Origin: Calidithermus roseus
GTDB lineage: Bacteria; Deinococcota; Deinococci; Deinococcales; Thermaceae
Length of the DNA: 64,000 nt
Direction: 5' to 3'
NCBI RefSeq assembly: GCF_003574095.1
Contig: NZ_QWLA01000001.1
Span: forward strand, 62,001 to 126,000
The notes under the pieces were generated by a model that worked only from the letters and a program-made list of their open reading frames with translations, searched no databases and had not been told where the DNA came from. A program made the translations under genes and the position numbers. This document shows positions 18,538-27,846 of this stretch, piece after piece. Positions within the stretch are counted from its first letter, which is position 1. Each line of letters begins with the position of its first letter.

Positions 18538-18599
18538 GTGCGCCAAACACAAAACGCCCCCAACGTGACCCGCGGCGTTTGGCGTACGACGTACGACCC
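18538..18599. repeat. Heptad repeat element downstream of the carboxylase gene
   Basis: In-phase 7-nt units include CGCCAAA, CACAAAA, CGCCCCC, CGTTTGG, CGTACGA and CGTACGA. The rest of the gap up to 18772 holds no recognisable gene. Confidence 0.7.
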
Positions 18600-18772
18600 C
18601 TTCGTGACCTTTTCCCGCATTCTCTTGCAGTTTTCGGGTATCCTGAAGCCAGACGACCCCAAAGCAGGCTTTTATGGCTAGGGGTTCTCGGATATAGCGC
18701 GACGGAGAGCCGTTTCCCACGCTACAACCGAGGACCTGCCGGTGCTTTGCGGGGAGGAGAGGGGAGGCCATC

Positions 18773-19051
18773 TTGAAACTCAGCGCCCGGTCTCACGACG
18801 CTTTGCTCTCCCGCATCAACTCCAACCCCCACGTGCTGCGTGGTCGGCCCCGCATCAGGGGGACCCGCATCGCCGTGCACACGATCCTGGAGTTGCTGGC
18901 TTGTGGCCTGTCGGTGCAGGAGGTGCTCGAGGAGTACCCTGCCCTGACCCGTGAGGACGTGCAGGCCGCGCTGCTTTACGGCGCGCGCATGAGCAACTAC
19001 GAGTGGATCGAACTCAACGTCTATGACGACCCTGAAGATCTTGCTGGATGA
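18773..19051 (+). CDS. DUF433 antitoxin-like protein
   Basis: This 92-residue protein contains the DUF433 (VapB-like) domain: VLRGRPRIRGTRIAV, then a small helical DNA-binding part with LACGLSVQEVLEEYP and LTREDVQAAL. Such proteins are antitoxins of DUF5615 PIN-like toxins. The start is a TTG at 18773, with GGGGAGG 6-12 nt upstream. Its 3' end overlaps the toxin gene by 29 nt, the usual arrangement. It probably also represses the pair's own promoter. Confidence 0.85.
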   Translation: MKLSARSHDALLSRINSNPHVLRGRPRIRGTRIAVHTILELLACGLSVQEVLEEYPALTREDVQAALLYGARMSNYEWIELNVYDDPEDLAG

Positions 19052-19382
19052 GAACATCCCCCTGACCGTCTCGTGGTGGCTGCTCACCGAGGGCCACGAC
19101 GTGCTGACGGTGCGCGACGTGGGGTTGTCGGGCCGCTCGGACGAGACCCTCAACGCCTATTTGCACCGCGAGGGCCGCATTCTACTCACCCTGGACCTCG
19201 ACTTCAGCGACCCCATCAAGCTGCCGGTAGCTGCCGGGCGCATCGTGCTGCACCCCGACGTGACCGACGGCGAGCTCATATGCCGGATGCTGCGGCGCTT
19301 CTTCGCGCTGGGGTTGCCCCGCTTCGGCGAACTCTACGTAGTGCAACCCGACGGCATCGCGCGGTACGATTACCGAGCATGA
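19023..19382 (+). CDS. DUF5615 PIN-like toxin
   Basis: This 119-residue protein is of the DUF5615 (Mut7-C-like PIN) family. The acidic motif LLDENIP near the N-terminus and LTLDLDFSD near the middle are the expected metal-binding positions of a PIN-type ribonuclease fold. It overlaps the DUF433 gene upstream and shares ATGA with the following lyase gene, so the pair is transcriptionally embedded between two metabolic genes. RNase activity is a family prediction. Confidence 0.85.
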   Translation: MTTLKILLDENIPLTVSWWLLTEGHDVLTVRDVGLSGRSDETLNAYLHREGRILLTLDLDFSDPIKLPVAAGRIVLHPDVTDGELICRMLRRFFALGLPRFGELYVVQPDGIARYDYRA

Positions 19383-20227
19383 AATGGGTGGAATGTCCCA
19401 GGGATTCCTGGCAGGGCTTCAAGGGATTCATCCCTACCGCGCAAAAGGTCGCCTACCTCAAGCGACTGCTCGAGGCTGGCTTTCGCCATCTCGACCTCAC
19501 CAGTTTCGTCTCGCCCAAATGGGTGCCCCAGCACGCCGATGCCGAGGCCGTGCTGGCCGAGCTGCCTCCGCCTGGGGGCCGGGAATATTTGGTCATCGTT
19601 GCCAATGAAAAGGGCCTCGAGCGCGCCCTGCAAGCGCAGGGCGTGACCAGCGTGGGCTATCCCTTCTCCATCAGCGAGACCTTTCAGCTCAAGAACCTCA
19701 ACAAGACCATCGCCGACTCCTGGGAGCAGGTGGCCCGCATGCGCGATATGGCCGGGAATGGGCTGAAGTTCGTCGTGTACCTCTCCATGGGCTTCGGCAA
19801 CCCGTATGGCGACCCTTGGAGCCCCCAGCTTCCCGTGGAGTTCGTGGGCAGGCTGCGAGAAATGGGCGTTCAGGAGATCGCCCTGGCCGATACCTACGGC
19901 GTGGCGACCGCCGAAGTCATCGGAGAGACCCTGAGCGCGGTGGTCCGGGCTTTTGGTCCTGAGGAGATCGGGGCCCACCTGCACTCGAGGCCTGAGGGCA
20001 CGCTAGAGAAGGTGGATGCCGTGCTGGCGAGCGGAGTGCGCTGGCTCGAGGGCGCGCTGGGCGGAATCGGGGGCTGCCCCTTCGCCGGGGACGACCTGGT
20101 GGGCAATTTGAGCACCGAGTTGGTATTGCCCTATCTGGCTCGGAAGGGGCTCGAGGTCGGGGTACGGCTGGAGTCCCTGGCCGAACTCGCCGGGGAAGCT
20201 GCGTTACTCCACACCCGCTATGCCTGA
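19379..20227 (+). CDS. HMG-CoA lyase-like protein
   Basis: This 282-residue TIM-barrel protein is of the HMGL-like family, which cleaves HMG-CoA to acetyl-CoA and acetoacetate. Key residues of the human enzyme all have counterparts: R8-D9 in CPRDSWQ, H200 and H202 in AHLHSR, and C233 in GIGGCPFAG. The 33-residue spacing from H to C is the same as in the human enzyme. The ATG at 19379 overlaps the toxin stop by 4 nt. With the carboxylase beta subunit it would complete the lower part of leucine catabolism. The CPRDSWQ loop differs from the usual G-P-R-D-G-L-Q, so a related acyl-CoA substrate remains possible. Confidence 0.85.
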   Translation: MKWVECPRDSWQGFKGFIPTAQKVAYLKRLLEAGFRHLDLTSFVSPKWVPQHADAEAVLAELPPPGGREYLVIVANEKGLERALQAQGVTSVGYPFSISETFQLKNLNKTIADSWEQVARMRDMAGNGLKFVVYLSMGFGNPYGDPWSPQLPVEFVGRLREMGVQEIALADTYGVATAEVIGETLSAVVRAFGPEEIGAHLHSRPEGTLEKVDAVLASGVRWLEGALGGIGGCPFAGDDLVGNLSTELVLPYLARKGLEVGVRLESLAELAGEAALLHTRYA

Positions 20228-20367
20228 AAAGGGTGAGCCCAAAGGTTCGGCAGTAAGCGCTTCTCGCTTGAGCTTTGGACACAACCAGATTGCCAAGCTT
20301 TGCGCGGGAAGCTCTCCTACCCCCCTGGGTTGGCCTTCGGTGCTTTGCCTCTCAGGCGAGAGTGACT

Positions 20368-23274
20368 TTAGTCGAGCATTTCCAGGTAGCTGGTGGCCAA
20401 ATCCAGCTCCAGCCCCTCTTGTTTGAGCTGCTCGAGGGTTTGTTTGTCGAAAACGCGGGAGAGTTGATGTAACCCCGCTTGTAATGTGGGTTGTTCGGCT
20501 GGGGTCACCACAACCTCGTTTTTTTGGCGTATAACCTGAGCCGCGCCAAACAGGCGCGCCGATTGGATCGGGTTGCTGTGCAAGAGTAAAAGGGCCAGAG
20601 TTTCCAGGTAGCGGACTATAGTGAGGTGGTCGGTGGTTTGATAGGCCATGGGAAAACCGCTGCGGAGATACTCTTTGGCTTCGGCGAGATTTCCTTCTCG
20701 CAGGGCCGTTTCGGCCAGGCCCAACAACCCATAGGCAACACCGGGTTTGAGTCCTAGGGAGTTGTGGGTTCTAAGGCCCTCCTCAAGTAACTGCCTTGCT
20801 GCGGCGAGGCGGCCTTTTTGCAGCATAACCGTGCCCAATTCGCTGCTAACAAAACCAATCTTGAGCCCATGCCCTAGCTCGCGGTAAATAGCCAGGCTTT
20901 GTTGCAGCTTTGCTTCAGCTTCGTCAAGCTGGCCCTGGTCTCGAGCGGTAAGACCCAGGCTTTGCAAGGCGTTGGCGAGACGCAGTCGGTCGCCTAGTTG
21001 CTCTGCGCGGCGCATAGCATCTTCGCCTAGGGTCTGGGCAGCCGGATAATCGCCCCTTAGCCGAGCCACCTCAGCCAGATTAACCACCACAAAGGGAAGG
21101 CCCAGCGCATCTCCCACTTCCGTATAGGCCGCTAAGCTTTCCAGATACAGGCTTTTAGCCTCAGATAACTTGCCCTCCACCAGTGCCAGATTGCCACGAG
21201 AGAAAAGGGCATCGGCCAGGTTGCTTTTTTCTCCAAGCCGTCGCCGAATCGAAAGGTTTTCGTCTTGGTAGGTGCGGGCCGATGCAAAATCGCCCAGATG
21301 CGTCGTTAGGTTGCCCAGATTTTGCAAGGCATTGGCGATGCCTTCCAGGTCGCCATGGGCTCGGCGGAGAGCCAGGGATTCTTCCATCAGTGGGCGGGCG
21401 GTGGTGTAGTTTCCTTGTCGCCAAAGCAAAACCCCCAGACCCATCAATGCGTTTGCGCGAATCAACGGAGGAACTTCTCCAGGTAGAGCCAGTGCGTCTT
21501 GCAGCCAGCGCCACCCCTCACTAAATTGGCCGCGTAAGTCCCAGAACCAGCGCAGGCTCGAGGCCAGACGCAGGGCTTCTGTGGCTTTTTGGTTTGCAAT
21601 CAGCCAGGTTAGGGCTGCGCGGTGGTTGGCCTGCTCGAGGTCAAGCCGTTCCAGCCAACCTATCTGCTGGGGGCCGATACGCCCGGCATTGGCCGCCTCG
21701 GCCAACTCGAGGTAGTAGGCGGCGTGTATCTCGCGGCGCTTGGGGGCTTGTCCGGAAAGCTCGAGTTTTTCCAGGGCAAACTCGCGTATAGTCTCGAGCA
21801 TCGAAAAGCGGGGCTCGAGGCTCGGTTGCGTTTGAACCACCAGGCTCTTTTCTACAAGACCAATGACCTCATCGAGTAAATCCAGATCGGTTTCATCATG
21901 ACAGACTGCTTCAACGGCTTCCAAATTGCTTCCGGCCACAAATACCGCCATGCAGGTAAATAAGCGCTGCTCTTGAGCCGACAGCAACCGATAACTCCAC
22001 TCGATGGCATCCCGCAGGGTGCGCTGGCGCTCAGGGAGGTCGCGAGGCCCATCGGTCAGCGTTTTAAGGCGGTTGGACAGGCGTTGCAGTAAAGCCTTGG
22101 GTTGCAACACCTTGATTCGCGCGGCGGCGAGTTCAATCGCCAGCGGCAAGCCGTCCAGGCGGCGGCAAATTTCTCCCACAATAGGGGCATTTTCGGCGGT
22201 TAACGAAAAGTTGGGATTGACTGCGGCGGCCCGCTCCACAAAAAGCCGCACCGCTTCGCTCTGGCTGAGCTGGGCAAAATCCGCGCCGCTGGGCGGGAGT
22301 TGCAGAGGGGAAACCGCAAAATCTCGTTCACCGAAAATCCGTAGCACCGCGCGGCTGGTGATCAGAATCTGAAGGCCTGGGGCTTTTCCCAAAAGCTCGC
22401 TGACCCATGGCGCCGCAGGCAATATACCTTCAAAACCATCCAACACCAGCAACAATTTCTTGGGATACAGGTATTCGAGCAGGCTCTCCATGAGCGGGCG
22501 ACTACTCGACTCCAGCAGGCCGAAACTGCGGGCAATGGACGGTAACAACATAGCCGGGTCGCTCAGGGTTGTGAGGGAAATAAAGTGCACACCATCTGCT
22601 AACTGCAGCTCGAGCCCACGGGCTACCTCTGCGGCGATCCGGGTCTTGCCCACCCCGCCTGGACCCACCAGCGTTACCAATCTTTCCCCTTGCAACAATA
22701 GAGTCCGGACGGCTGCGATCTCGTCATCACGTCCGATGAGGGAGGTCAGAGCGGCTGGAAGCTGCGGTATCACCGCAGGCTTGGATTCTGATAGAGCGGG
22801 AGGGGGCTGTTGGTTTAGCTGAACCAGGTCGGCGTGCAACAGTTGACGCAATTCCTCGAGGGTCGAGAAGGTTTTGGGATGAGTAGCCGTGGCCCGGATG
22901 GTATCGAGCAACTGAGTCAAGCGAGGCTCTCGTCTGGGGGAGGGTTCCTTGATGTAGATCAGCTGGGGTAGGTGGGCGGCCAAGCGATACTCGTCCTCCA
23001 GACCCGAAAGGGTCATGTTGGGAGCAATCCAACCATAGCGCTGATAGTAAATCCCCACGAAGACCTGGCTCTGCTGAATATAGAACCGATACAGGCTTTG
23101 TGGGGGATGAGGCCTAGCTCCCATCTCGAACATCACACAAGCGTGACCCAGATTCTGGATTACACTTCGCGCAACCAGGCGTTCTTCGGTCAGTTCTTGT
23201 AAGCTGGCGCTGATAAAAAATCGCAAGCTTGGGGTAACTGACGAAGTGGTGAGGGTTTGAGCGGGTATCATCAT
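20368..23274 (-). CDS. DUF4062 + NB-ARC + TPR STAND-type ATPase
   Basis: This is a 968-residue three-part protein. Residues about 17-110 form a DUF4062 domain (RFFISASLQELTEERL, later VGIYYQRYGW), a TIR-like module found in conflict and signalling proteins. An NB-ARC/AP-ATPase follows: Walker A GPGGVGKT at 204-211, Walker B LLLVLDGFE at 274-282, sensor TSR at 306-308 and GLPLAIEL at 375-382. From about residue 590 a series of TPR-like repeats (for example ANALQNLGNL, ADALFSRGNL, ANALQSLGL) runs nearly to the C-terminus. The ATG at 23274 lies 4 nt after the preceding membrane-protein stop, beside AAGGGG; the next codon is also ATG. The architecture suggests ligand-triggered oligomerisation. 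Function is not known; defence or signalling is an inference. Confidence 0.88.
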   Translation of the reverse strand: MMIPAQTLTTSSVTPSLRFFISASLQELTEERLVARSVIQNLGHACVMFEMGARPHPPQSLYRFYIQQSQVFVGIYYQRYGWIAPNMTLSGLEDEYRLAAHLPQLIYIKEPSPRREPRLTQLLDTIRATATHPKTFSTLEELRQLLHADLVQLNQQPPPALSESKPAVIPQLPAALTSLIGRDDEIAAVRTLLLQGERLVTLVGPGGVGKTRIAAEVARGLELQLADGVHFISLTTLSDPAMLLPSIARSFGLLESSSRPLMESLLEYLYPKKLLLVLDGFEGILPAAPWVSELLGKAPGLQILITSRAVLRIFGERDFAVSPLQLPPSGADFAQLSQSEAVRLFVERAAAVNPNFSLTAENAPIVGEICRRLDGLPLAIELAAARIKVLQPKALLQRLSNRLKTLTDGPRDLPERQRTLRDAIEWSYRLLSAQEQRLFTCMAVFVAGSNLEAVEAVCHDETDLDLLDEVIGLVEKSLVVQTQPSLEPRFSMLETIREFALEKLELSGQAPKRREIHAAYYLELAEAANAGRIGPQQIGWLERLDLEQANHRAALTWLIANQKATEALRLASSLRWFWDLRGQFSEGWRWLQDALALPGEVPPLIRANALMGLGVLLWRQGNYTTARPLMEESLALRRAHGDLEGIANALQNLGNLTTHLGDFASARTYQDENLSIRRRLGEKSNLADALFSRGNLALVEGKLSEAKSLYLESLAAYTEVGDALGLPFVVVNLAEVARLRGDYPAAQTLGEDAMRRAEQLGDRLRLANALQSLGLTARDQGQLDEAEAKLQQSLAIYRELGHGLKIGFVSSELGTVMLQKGRLAAARQLLEEGLRTHNSLGLKPGVAYGLLGLAETALREGNLAEAKEYLRSGFPMAYQTTDHLTIVRYLETLALLLLHSNPIQSARLFGAAQVIRQKNEVVVTPAEQPTLQAGLHQLSRVFDKQTLEQLKQEGLELDLATSYLEMLD

Positions 23275-23278
23275 CCCC

Positions 23279-24316
23279 TTAGATGCCAAAGCGCTCGAGC
23301 AGGCGCTGAGCGACCCACAAGAGAATGGGAACAAAAATCGCCGTTGCCAGTAGTCTAGGGGTCTCGACCGGCCAGGGCCAAGTAGAACTGCGCTCGAGCA
23401 ATGCAGTCTCGGTTTGCAAGGCCACCAGCCCCTTAAAGACGCCGTCCATCTGCTGGTAGCTACCCATGTCGATCTCGACATAAAGCTGGGTTACCAGGCG
23501 CTCGATCTTCGAGTGCGCTTCGTCTTGCAAACGGCGCTTTTCCTTAAGAAGCACCCCGTGGATACCCCAAGCAGGCCAAATAAACGCCGCCAGCACCACC
23601 AACTCTGCTACCAAGCAGGTCAGGTAATCGCTGTATTGCAGGCTTTGCCGAGGGGCAAAATAAAGCCAGGCGTAGTTGATAAAAGTCACCCCGATGACGA
23701 TTCGCAAGTTGAGCCGGGAAAACACATATAAAGCCTGAGGCCGCATCAGGTCAGCATTGCTTTTTCGGTGCATCTTTTCACTAGCCCGTAGATAGTGAAT
23801 TAGCCAGTAAATCAACCCCCCTAGGGTCCACCAAAAAACCAACAGGATGATCATGTCTATCACGCTGGCGGGCAGGGAAGTAAACATCAGCGAGGTTTCT
23901 TTGGCCGGGGCAGTGTGATGCTGTAGCAGGGCCCACGAAACCCCTAGCAGGCTGGCCAGCAGGGCCCAGTGACTACGGGCCGTGGTGAGTTTGTAACATT
24001 CAATATCGCTGTCCTGGTCGTTCATGGGTAAGAAGGGTCGAAAATGCACAAAGGTTGCTCTAGCCGACTTACGCAGGTAGTGCACCAGTCCCAGGCCGAT
24101 GGCAAACATGCTGCTGTTGATGAAATGAAACAGGTTTATGGTGCCCACCGGATAACTGCCGTCCCACCACTTGACCAGCGTCTCGGCAGTAAAAAACCAC
24201 AAGCCCATTGCCACATAAAGCAACCCGAATGGGACGGGTTTTCGCTCTATCCAGTCGTAGAGCCAATCTACCCAACTGGGCGGATACGGTCTGAGAATGG
24301 TTTGCTGAATGACCAT
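23279..24316 (-). CDS. Polytopic membrane protein, paralogue A (unknown function)
   Basis: This 345-residue membrane protein is not a family I can name. About seven hydrophobic segments are visible, near residues 30-48, 62-82, 113-135, 148-172, 200-222, 230-252 and 324-342. A charged, probably cytoplasmic helical stretch lies at about 255-315, before the last helix. Distinctive motifs shared with the next gene are KWWDGS after the first helix, PQALY, STWPW near residue 310, and a C-terminal hydrophobic anchor. The gap to the ATPase gene is 4 nt and that to the paralogue is 8 nt. It may anchor or be gated by the downstream STAND ATPase. Confidence 0.8.
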   Translation of the reverse strand: MVIQQTILRPYPPSWVDWLYDWIERKPVPFGLLYVAMGLWFFTAETLVKWWDGSYPVGTINLFHFINSSMFAIGLGLVHYLRKSARATFVHFRPFLPMNDQDSDIECYKLTTARSHWALLASLLGVSWALLQHHTAPAKETSLMFTSLPASVIDMIILLVFWWTLGGLIYWLIHYLRASEKMHRKSNADLMRPQALYVFSRLNLRIVIGVTFINYAWLYFAPRQSLQYSDYLTCLVAELVVLAAFIWPAWGIHGVLLKEKRRLQDEAHSKIERLVTQLYVEIDMGSYQQMDGVFKGLVALQTETALLERSSTWPWPVETPRLLATAIFVPILLWVAQRLLERFGI

Positions 24317-24324
24317 AGAGCGTC

Positions 24325-25365
24325 TCAGGTGAATAAACGGCTCAGGATTCGCTGTACCAACCAGATTAGGAGAGGAGCCGCTATGGCAGTGGAAAGGATG
24401 CGGAAGGTCTCAGGCTGCCAGGGCCAGGTGGAAACTCGATCTAAAACGGCTTGCTGAATCTGGATGCTGGAGAGGGCTTTTTGCACCGGGTCAATTTTCT
24501 CGAGCATCCCTGCGTCTATGGTCTGGTGCAAGTCGGTAGTGACCTTTCGTAAACGCTCATTGAGTAGGCCTTGCAGGCGATGTTTCTCTTCTAGCAGCAA
24601 AATATGAATGCTCCACAGTGGAAGTACGAATACCATCACGATTATGGCTTCTATCCCTAACGAAACCGCGATGATGGCGGGGGGAGGGTGGGTGATGGTC
24701 AGGCTGAGTACGGCGAACCAGACATAGTTGATTAGGGTGCCGCCCACGGCGGCTACCAAAGTGTGGTTGGAAAGGGCATATAAGGGTTGGGGTAGCATTA
24801 GATTGATCTGTTCGATGCGGCTATAAATCTGCTGGAGGGTTCGGCTCTGGCGCAAGGCAATAAAAAACAGCGTACCGAGTACTGCCCAGATCAAGAACGC
24901 AATCCCTAAATCAATCGCCAGGCTTAAACGGGAGGAACCCCACAAAATAAAAGGGTGAACCGGTTGCATAATGACCAGCCAGTAGAACATTCCAAAGCCC
25001 GCACCGATCAGGGTGGCAGCCAGCGTAGGCACAGCCGGGGCCACCGAGAGCTGATAGCGGAGTTCCTGATAGTCAGCCTCACTCGGCTCTAAGGTAGGCT
25101 GAATATTCTCGAGCGCTTCTTGTGCGGCTCGAATCAAGTAGCGAATCAGCAGCAATCCCCAAGGAACATAGCTCGCCGCCAGAATTTGTAGGGGTAAAAA
25201 TTGTCCCACGGCCAAACTGCCGTCCCACCACTTGGCCAGGGTTACGGCAAGTGCGAGCAACACAAACAGCCCAAGATAGGGTAGCCAAAACAGCATGCCC
25301 AACGCATCCCATCTGGAGATCAGCCAGTTTGCCCAGGAGGCCGCATAGGCTTGAGTTTTTGGCAT
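24325..25365 (-). CDS. Polytopic membrane protein, paralogue B (unknown function)
   Basis: This 346-residue protein is clearly related to the downstream gene. It has KWWDGS near residue 46, PQPLYALSN, INYVW, a glutamate-rich LLLEEKHRLQ stretch, STWPWQPET near residue 310 and a final hydrophobic segment ending LVQRILSRLF. About seven membrane segments are predicted. ATG 25365 has GAGG 5 nt upstream. It is the first gene of the three-gene unit, and a 9-bp dyad lies just upstream. Two divergent copies kept in tandem suggest a hetero-oligomer. The base composition is visibly less GC-rich than in the flanking genes. Confidence 0.8.
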   Translation of the reverse strand: MPKTQAYAASWANWLISRWDALGMLFWLPYLGLFVLLALAVTLAKWWDGSLAVGQFLPLQILAASYVPWGLLLIRYLIRAAQEALENIQPTLEPSEADYQELRYQLSVAPAVPTLAATLIGAGFGMFYWLVIMQPVHPFILWGSSRLSLAIDLGIAFLIWAVLGTLFFIALRQSRTLQQIYSRIEQINLMLPQPLYALSNHTLVAAVGGTLINYVWFAVLSLTITHPPPAIIAVSLGIEAIIVMVFVLPLWSIHILLLEEKHRLQGLLNERLRKVTTDLHQTIDAGMLEKIDPVQKALSSIQIQQAVLDRVSTWPWQPETFRILSTAIAAPLLIWLVQRILSRLFT

Positions 25366-25381
25366 ACAAACCTCAGACCGT

Positions 25382-25412
25382 GGATCTACTAAAGTCTAGC
25401 TCAAGTAGATCC
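25382..25412. promoter_or_regulatory. Dyad upstream of the STAND/membrane-protein operon
   Basis: GGATCTACT (25382-25390) and its complement (25404-25412) flank 13 nt. On the minus strand that spacer contains TAGACT, a good -10 box. The dyad therefore straddles the likely promoter and could be an operator. Confidence 0.45.
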
Positions 25413-25564
25413 CAAGTGCGAATGCGCTACCCTCCTTCATACCCTTTGGAGACCTTAGCGCCCTCTATCCCCACCAGATGCCATTCATGCGAGGTGGCGC
25501 TCTTTACAAACGAGCCGGTGAATAGTCAAGAAGACACAAAGTAGCCGGATACCACTAAAGAAGC

Positions 25565-25588
25565 AAGGGCGACCTACGGGTCGCCCTT
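25565..25588 (-). terminator. Terminator of sucCD
   Basis: A 10-bp stem (25565-25574 with 25579-25588) with a 4-nt loop is followed on the minus strand by a T-rich tract (TTGCTTCTTT). It lies 18 nt after the sucD stop codon. Confidence 0.8.
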
Positions 25589-25605
25589 GGGGTTGCTGGT
25601 AGGGA

Positions 25606-26478
25606 TTAGCCCAGCTTGGCCCGCACCAACTCCACGATCTCGTCGATGGTGTCGGCTACGGGCACGCCGGCGGCGGCGAAGGCGGCCAGCTTCGACTCGG
25701 GGGTGCCCACGTTGCCCATGATGATAGCCCCGGCGTGGCCCATCTTCTTGCCCTTGGGGGCGCTGCGCCCGCCAATGAAGCCCACCACGGGCTTCTTCAT
25801 GTGGGCCTTGATGTATTCGGCGGCGTCTTCCTCGTCGGAGCCGCCGATTTCACCGCAGATCACCACGGCCTCGGTCTCGGGGTCGTCGTTGAACATGGGC
25901 AGCAGGTCCTTGAAGGTGGTGCCGATGATGGGGTCGCCGCCGATGCCGATGCAGGTCGAGATGCCGTAGCCCGCGTCGGAGAGGGCCTTGGCGGTCTCGT
26001 AGGTCACGGTGCCCGAGCGGCTGATGAGGCCCACCTTGCCGCGCTTGAACACGTTGGCGGGCATGATGCCCAGTTTGCACTCGCCGGGGGTGATCAGGCC
26101 GGGACAGTTGCCGCCGATGAGGCGCACGTTACCCATGGCTTTGATCTCGGCTACGGCCTTGACCATGTCCATGGTGGGGATGCCCTCGGTAATCAGCACC
26201 ACCAGCGGGATTCCGGCGTGAGCAGCCTCGAGCGCCGCGTCCGCCGCACCCGGTGCGGGCACGAAGATGATCGAAGCGTCGATGCGGTGGTGGTGGGTGG
26301 CCTCCTTGACGGTGTCGTAGACCGGAACCCCCTGGGCCATCTGCCCGCCCTTGCCGGGCGTCATCCCGGCGACGATCTTGGTCCCGGCTTTCATCATCTG
26401 CTCGGCGTGGAAAGCCCCCTCGCGCCCGGTGATGCCCTGCACGAGGACTTGGGTGTTTTTGTTGACGAGGATGCTCAT
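25606..26478 (-). CDS. sucD: Succinyl-CoA synthetase alpha subunit
   Basis: This 290-residue alpha subunit forms, with SucC, the TCA-cycle enzyme that converts succinyl-CoA, ADP or GDP and phosphate to succinate and NTP. The CoA-binding Rossmann part begins at [14 protein letters not shown], and the phosphorylated histidine is H248 in KKMGHAGAI. The ATG overlaps the sucC stop by 4 nt, so the subunits are translationally coupled. Length and motifs are standard. Confidence 0.97.
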   Translation of the reverse strand: MSILVNKNTQVLVQGITGREGAFHAEQMMKAGTKIVAGMTPGKGGQMAQGVPVYDTVKEATHHHRIDASIIFVPAPGAADAALEAAHAGIPLVVLITEGIPTMDMVKAVAEIKAMGNVRLIGGNCPGLITPGECKLGIMPANVFKRGKVGLISRSGTVTYETAKALSDAGYGISTCIGIGGDPIIGTTFKDLLPMFNDDPETEAVVICGEIGGSDEEDAAEYIKAHMKKPVVGFIGGRSAPKGKKMGHAGAIIMGNVGTPESKLAAFAAAGVPVADTIDEIVELVRAKLG

Positions 26479-27611
26479 TGGGCACCTCCGGTCATCGCGA
26501 CGATGGCTTTGGCAGCTTCGATAGAGGTCGGATACATATAGATGGGGCGGCCCTCGAGCAGCTTCTTGGCCTCCTCCTCGGCAGTCCCGGCGACCCGCAT
26601 GGCCACGGGCTTGGTCAGGATGCCCTCGTCCATGGCCCGCAGTACGCCCTTGGCTACCTCGTCGGCGCGGGTGATTCCGCCGAAGATGTTGATGAACACG
26701 CCTTTGACGTCGGGGTCTTTGAGCACCACCTTGAGCGCGTTGTACACGATATCGGCCTTGGCCCCGCCGCCGATGTCGAGGAAGTTGGCGGCCTTGCCCC
26801 CCACCCGCTGCACCAGGTCGAGGGTGTACATCACCAAGCCCGCGCCGTTGCCGATGATGCCCACGTTGCCCTCGAGCTTGACGTAGGCGAAGCCGTAGTT
26901 GGAGGCCTCGACCTCGAGGGGGTGTTCGGCTTCTTCCTCGCGCAGGCGGGAAAGTTCAGGGTGGCGGTAGAGGGCGTTGTCGTCGAGGACGATTTTGGCA
27001 TCGGCGGCGACGACGTCGCCGCTGGCCGTCACCACCAGCGGGTTGATCTCGGCGGTCGAGGCGTCGATGCCCTCGTAGGCGTGGTAGAGCTGCACGAGGA
27101 TCTGTGCCAGCTTGTTGAGGTTGCCCTCCATCCCGGCCCGCTTGACCAGTTCCCTGGCCTCGAAGGGCCTGAGGCCCTTGTGCGGGTCGATGGCGTGCTT
27201 GATGATCGCCTCGGGGCGCTCAGCGGCCACCTCCTCGATGTCCACCCCGCCTTCTTTAGAGAGCATCAACACCACGCGCTGGGTCACGCGGTCGAGGATG
27301 AGGCCGGCGTAGTACTCCTTGGCGATGTCCACAGCCTTGGCCACCAGGACTTTCTTGGTGATGAAGCCCTTGATGTTGAGCCCTAGGATCTGGCCGGCCT
27401 TCTCGCGGGCTTCCTCGGGCGTCTTGGCCAGCTTCACGCCGCCTGCCTTGCCTCGGCCACCGGTGTGAACCTGGGCCTTGATCACCACTGTGTCGCCAAA
27501 CTCGGTAGCGATCTGCTTGGCTTCATCGGCGGTGTAGGCGATCCTGCCGGGGGGAACCGGTATGCCGTACTTCGCCAGGATTTCTTTGGCCTGATACTCG
27601 TGTAAGTTCAC
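26475..27611 (-). CDS. sucC: Succinyl-CoA synthetase beta subunit
   Basis: This 378-residue ATP-grasp subunit binds the nucleotide and succinate. The N-terminus [20 protein letters not shown] and the grasp motif [14 protein letters not shown] are typical, and GNGAGLVM and GGGAKADIV mark the C-terminal half. The start is a GTG at 27611 with AGGAGG 5 nt upstream. It is the first gene of the sucCD operon, with a good promoter about 50-75 nt upstream. Confidence 0.97.
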   Translation of the reverse strand: MNLHEYQAKEILAKYGIPVPPGRIAYTADEAKQIATEFGDTVVIKAQVHTGGRGKAGGVKLAKTPEEAREKAGQILGLNIKGFITKKVLVAKAVDIAKEYYAGLILDRVTQRVVLMLSKEGGVDIEEVAAERPEAIIKHAIDPHKGLRPFEARELVKRAGMEGNLNKLAQILVQLYHAYEGIDASTAEINPLVVTASGDVVAADAKIVLDDNALYRHPELSRLREEEAEHPLEVEASNYGFAYVKLEGNVGIIGNGAGLVMYTLDLVQRVGGKAANFLDIGGGAKADIVYNALKVVLKDPDVKGVFINIFGGITRADEVAKGVLRAMDEGILTKPVAMRVAGTAEEEAKKLLEGRPIYMYPTSIEAAKAIVAMTGGAQ

Positions 27612-27657
27612 CGTTGCCTCCTAAAGCGTTGTGAGGATATAGCCTCAGCCGTGGCGT

Positions 27658-27686
27658 ATTATACGTTTTCACCTGCGGGCTCAAAA
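27658..27686 (-). promoter_or_regulatory. sucCD promoter
   Basis: A consensus TATAAT (27663-27658) is preceded at 17 nt by TTTTGA (27686-27681). The leader has a small TGAGG/CCTCA hairpin at 27632-27647. Confidence 0.65.
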
Positions 27687-27846
27687 AAAGCGTTGGAGTT
27701 TGCGTGAGGACGCCGATCCAGGGCTTTTGCGGGTGGGCCGGGCGACGCGGGAGGCCCGTCATGACAAAAGTCAGGCCCCGGCTATGACTTTAGCTGGAGG
27801 AAAGTCCTGGCCGAAAGGATCTAGTATGGGCCTAAAGGAGGTCGGT

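Noticed and set aside
23275-23481. 69-residue extension of the STAND ATPase
   Set aside because: It overlaps the end of the membrane-protein gene in another frame and is rich in unlikely residues; the DUF4062 domain begins shortly after residue 1 of the shorter form.
27801-27812. GAGGAAAGTCC, a motif known from RNase P RNA
   Set aside because: The other conserved RNase P regions do not follow, and a clear protein gene begins 35 nt later. It is probably chance.
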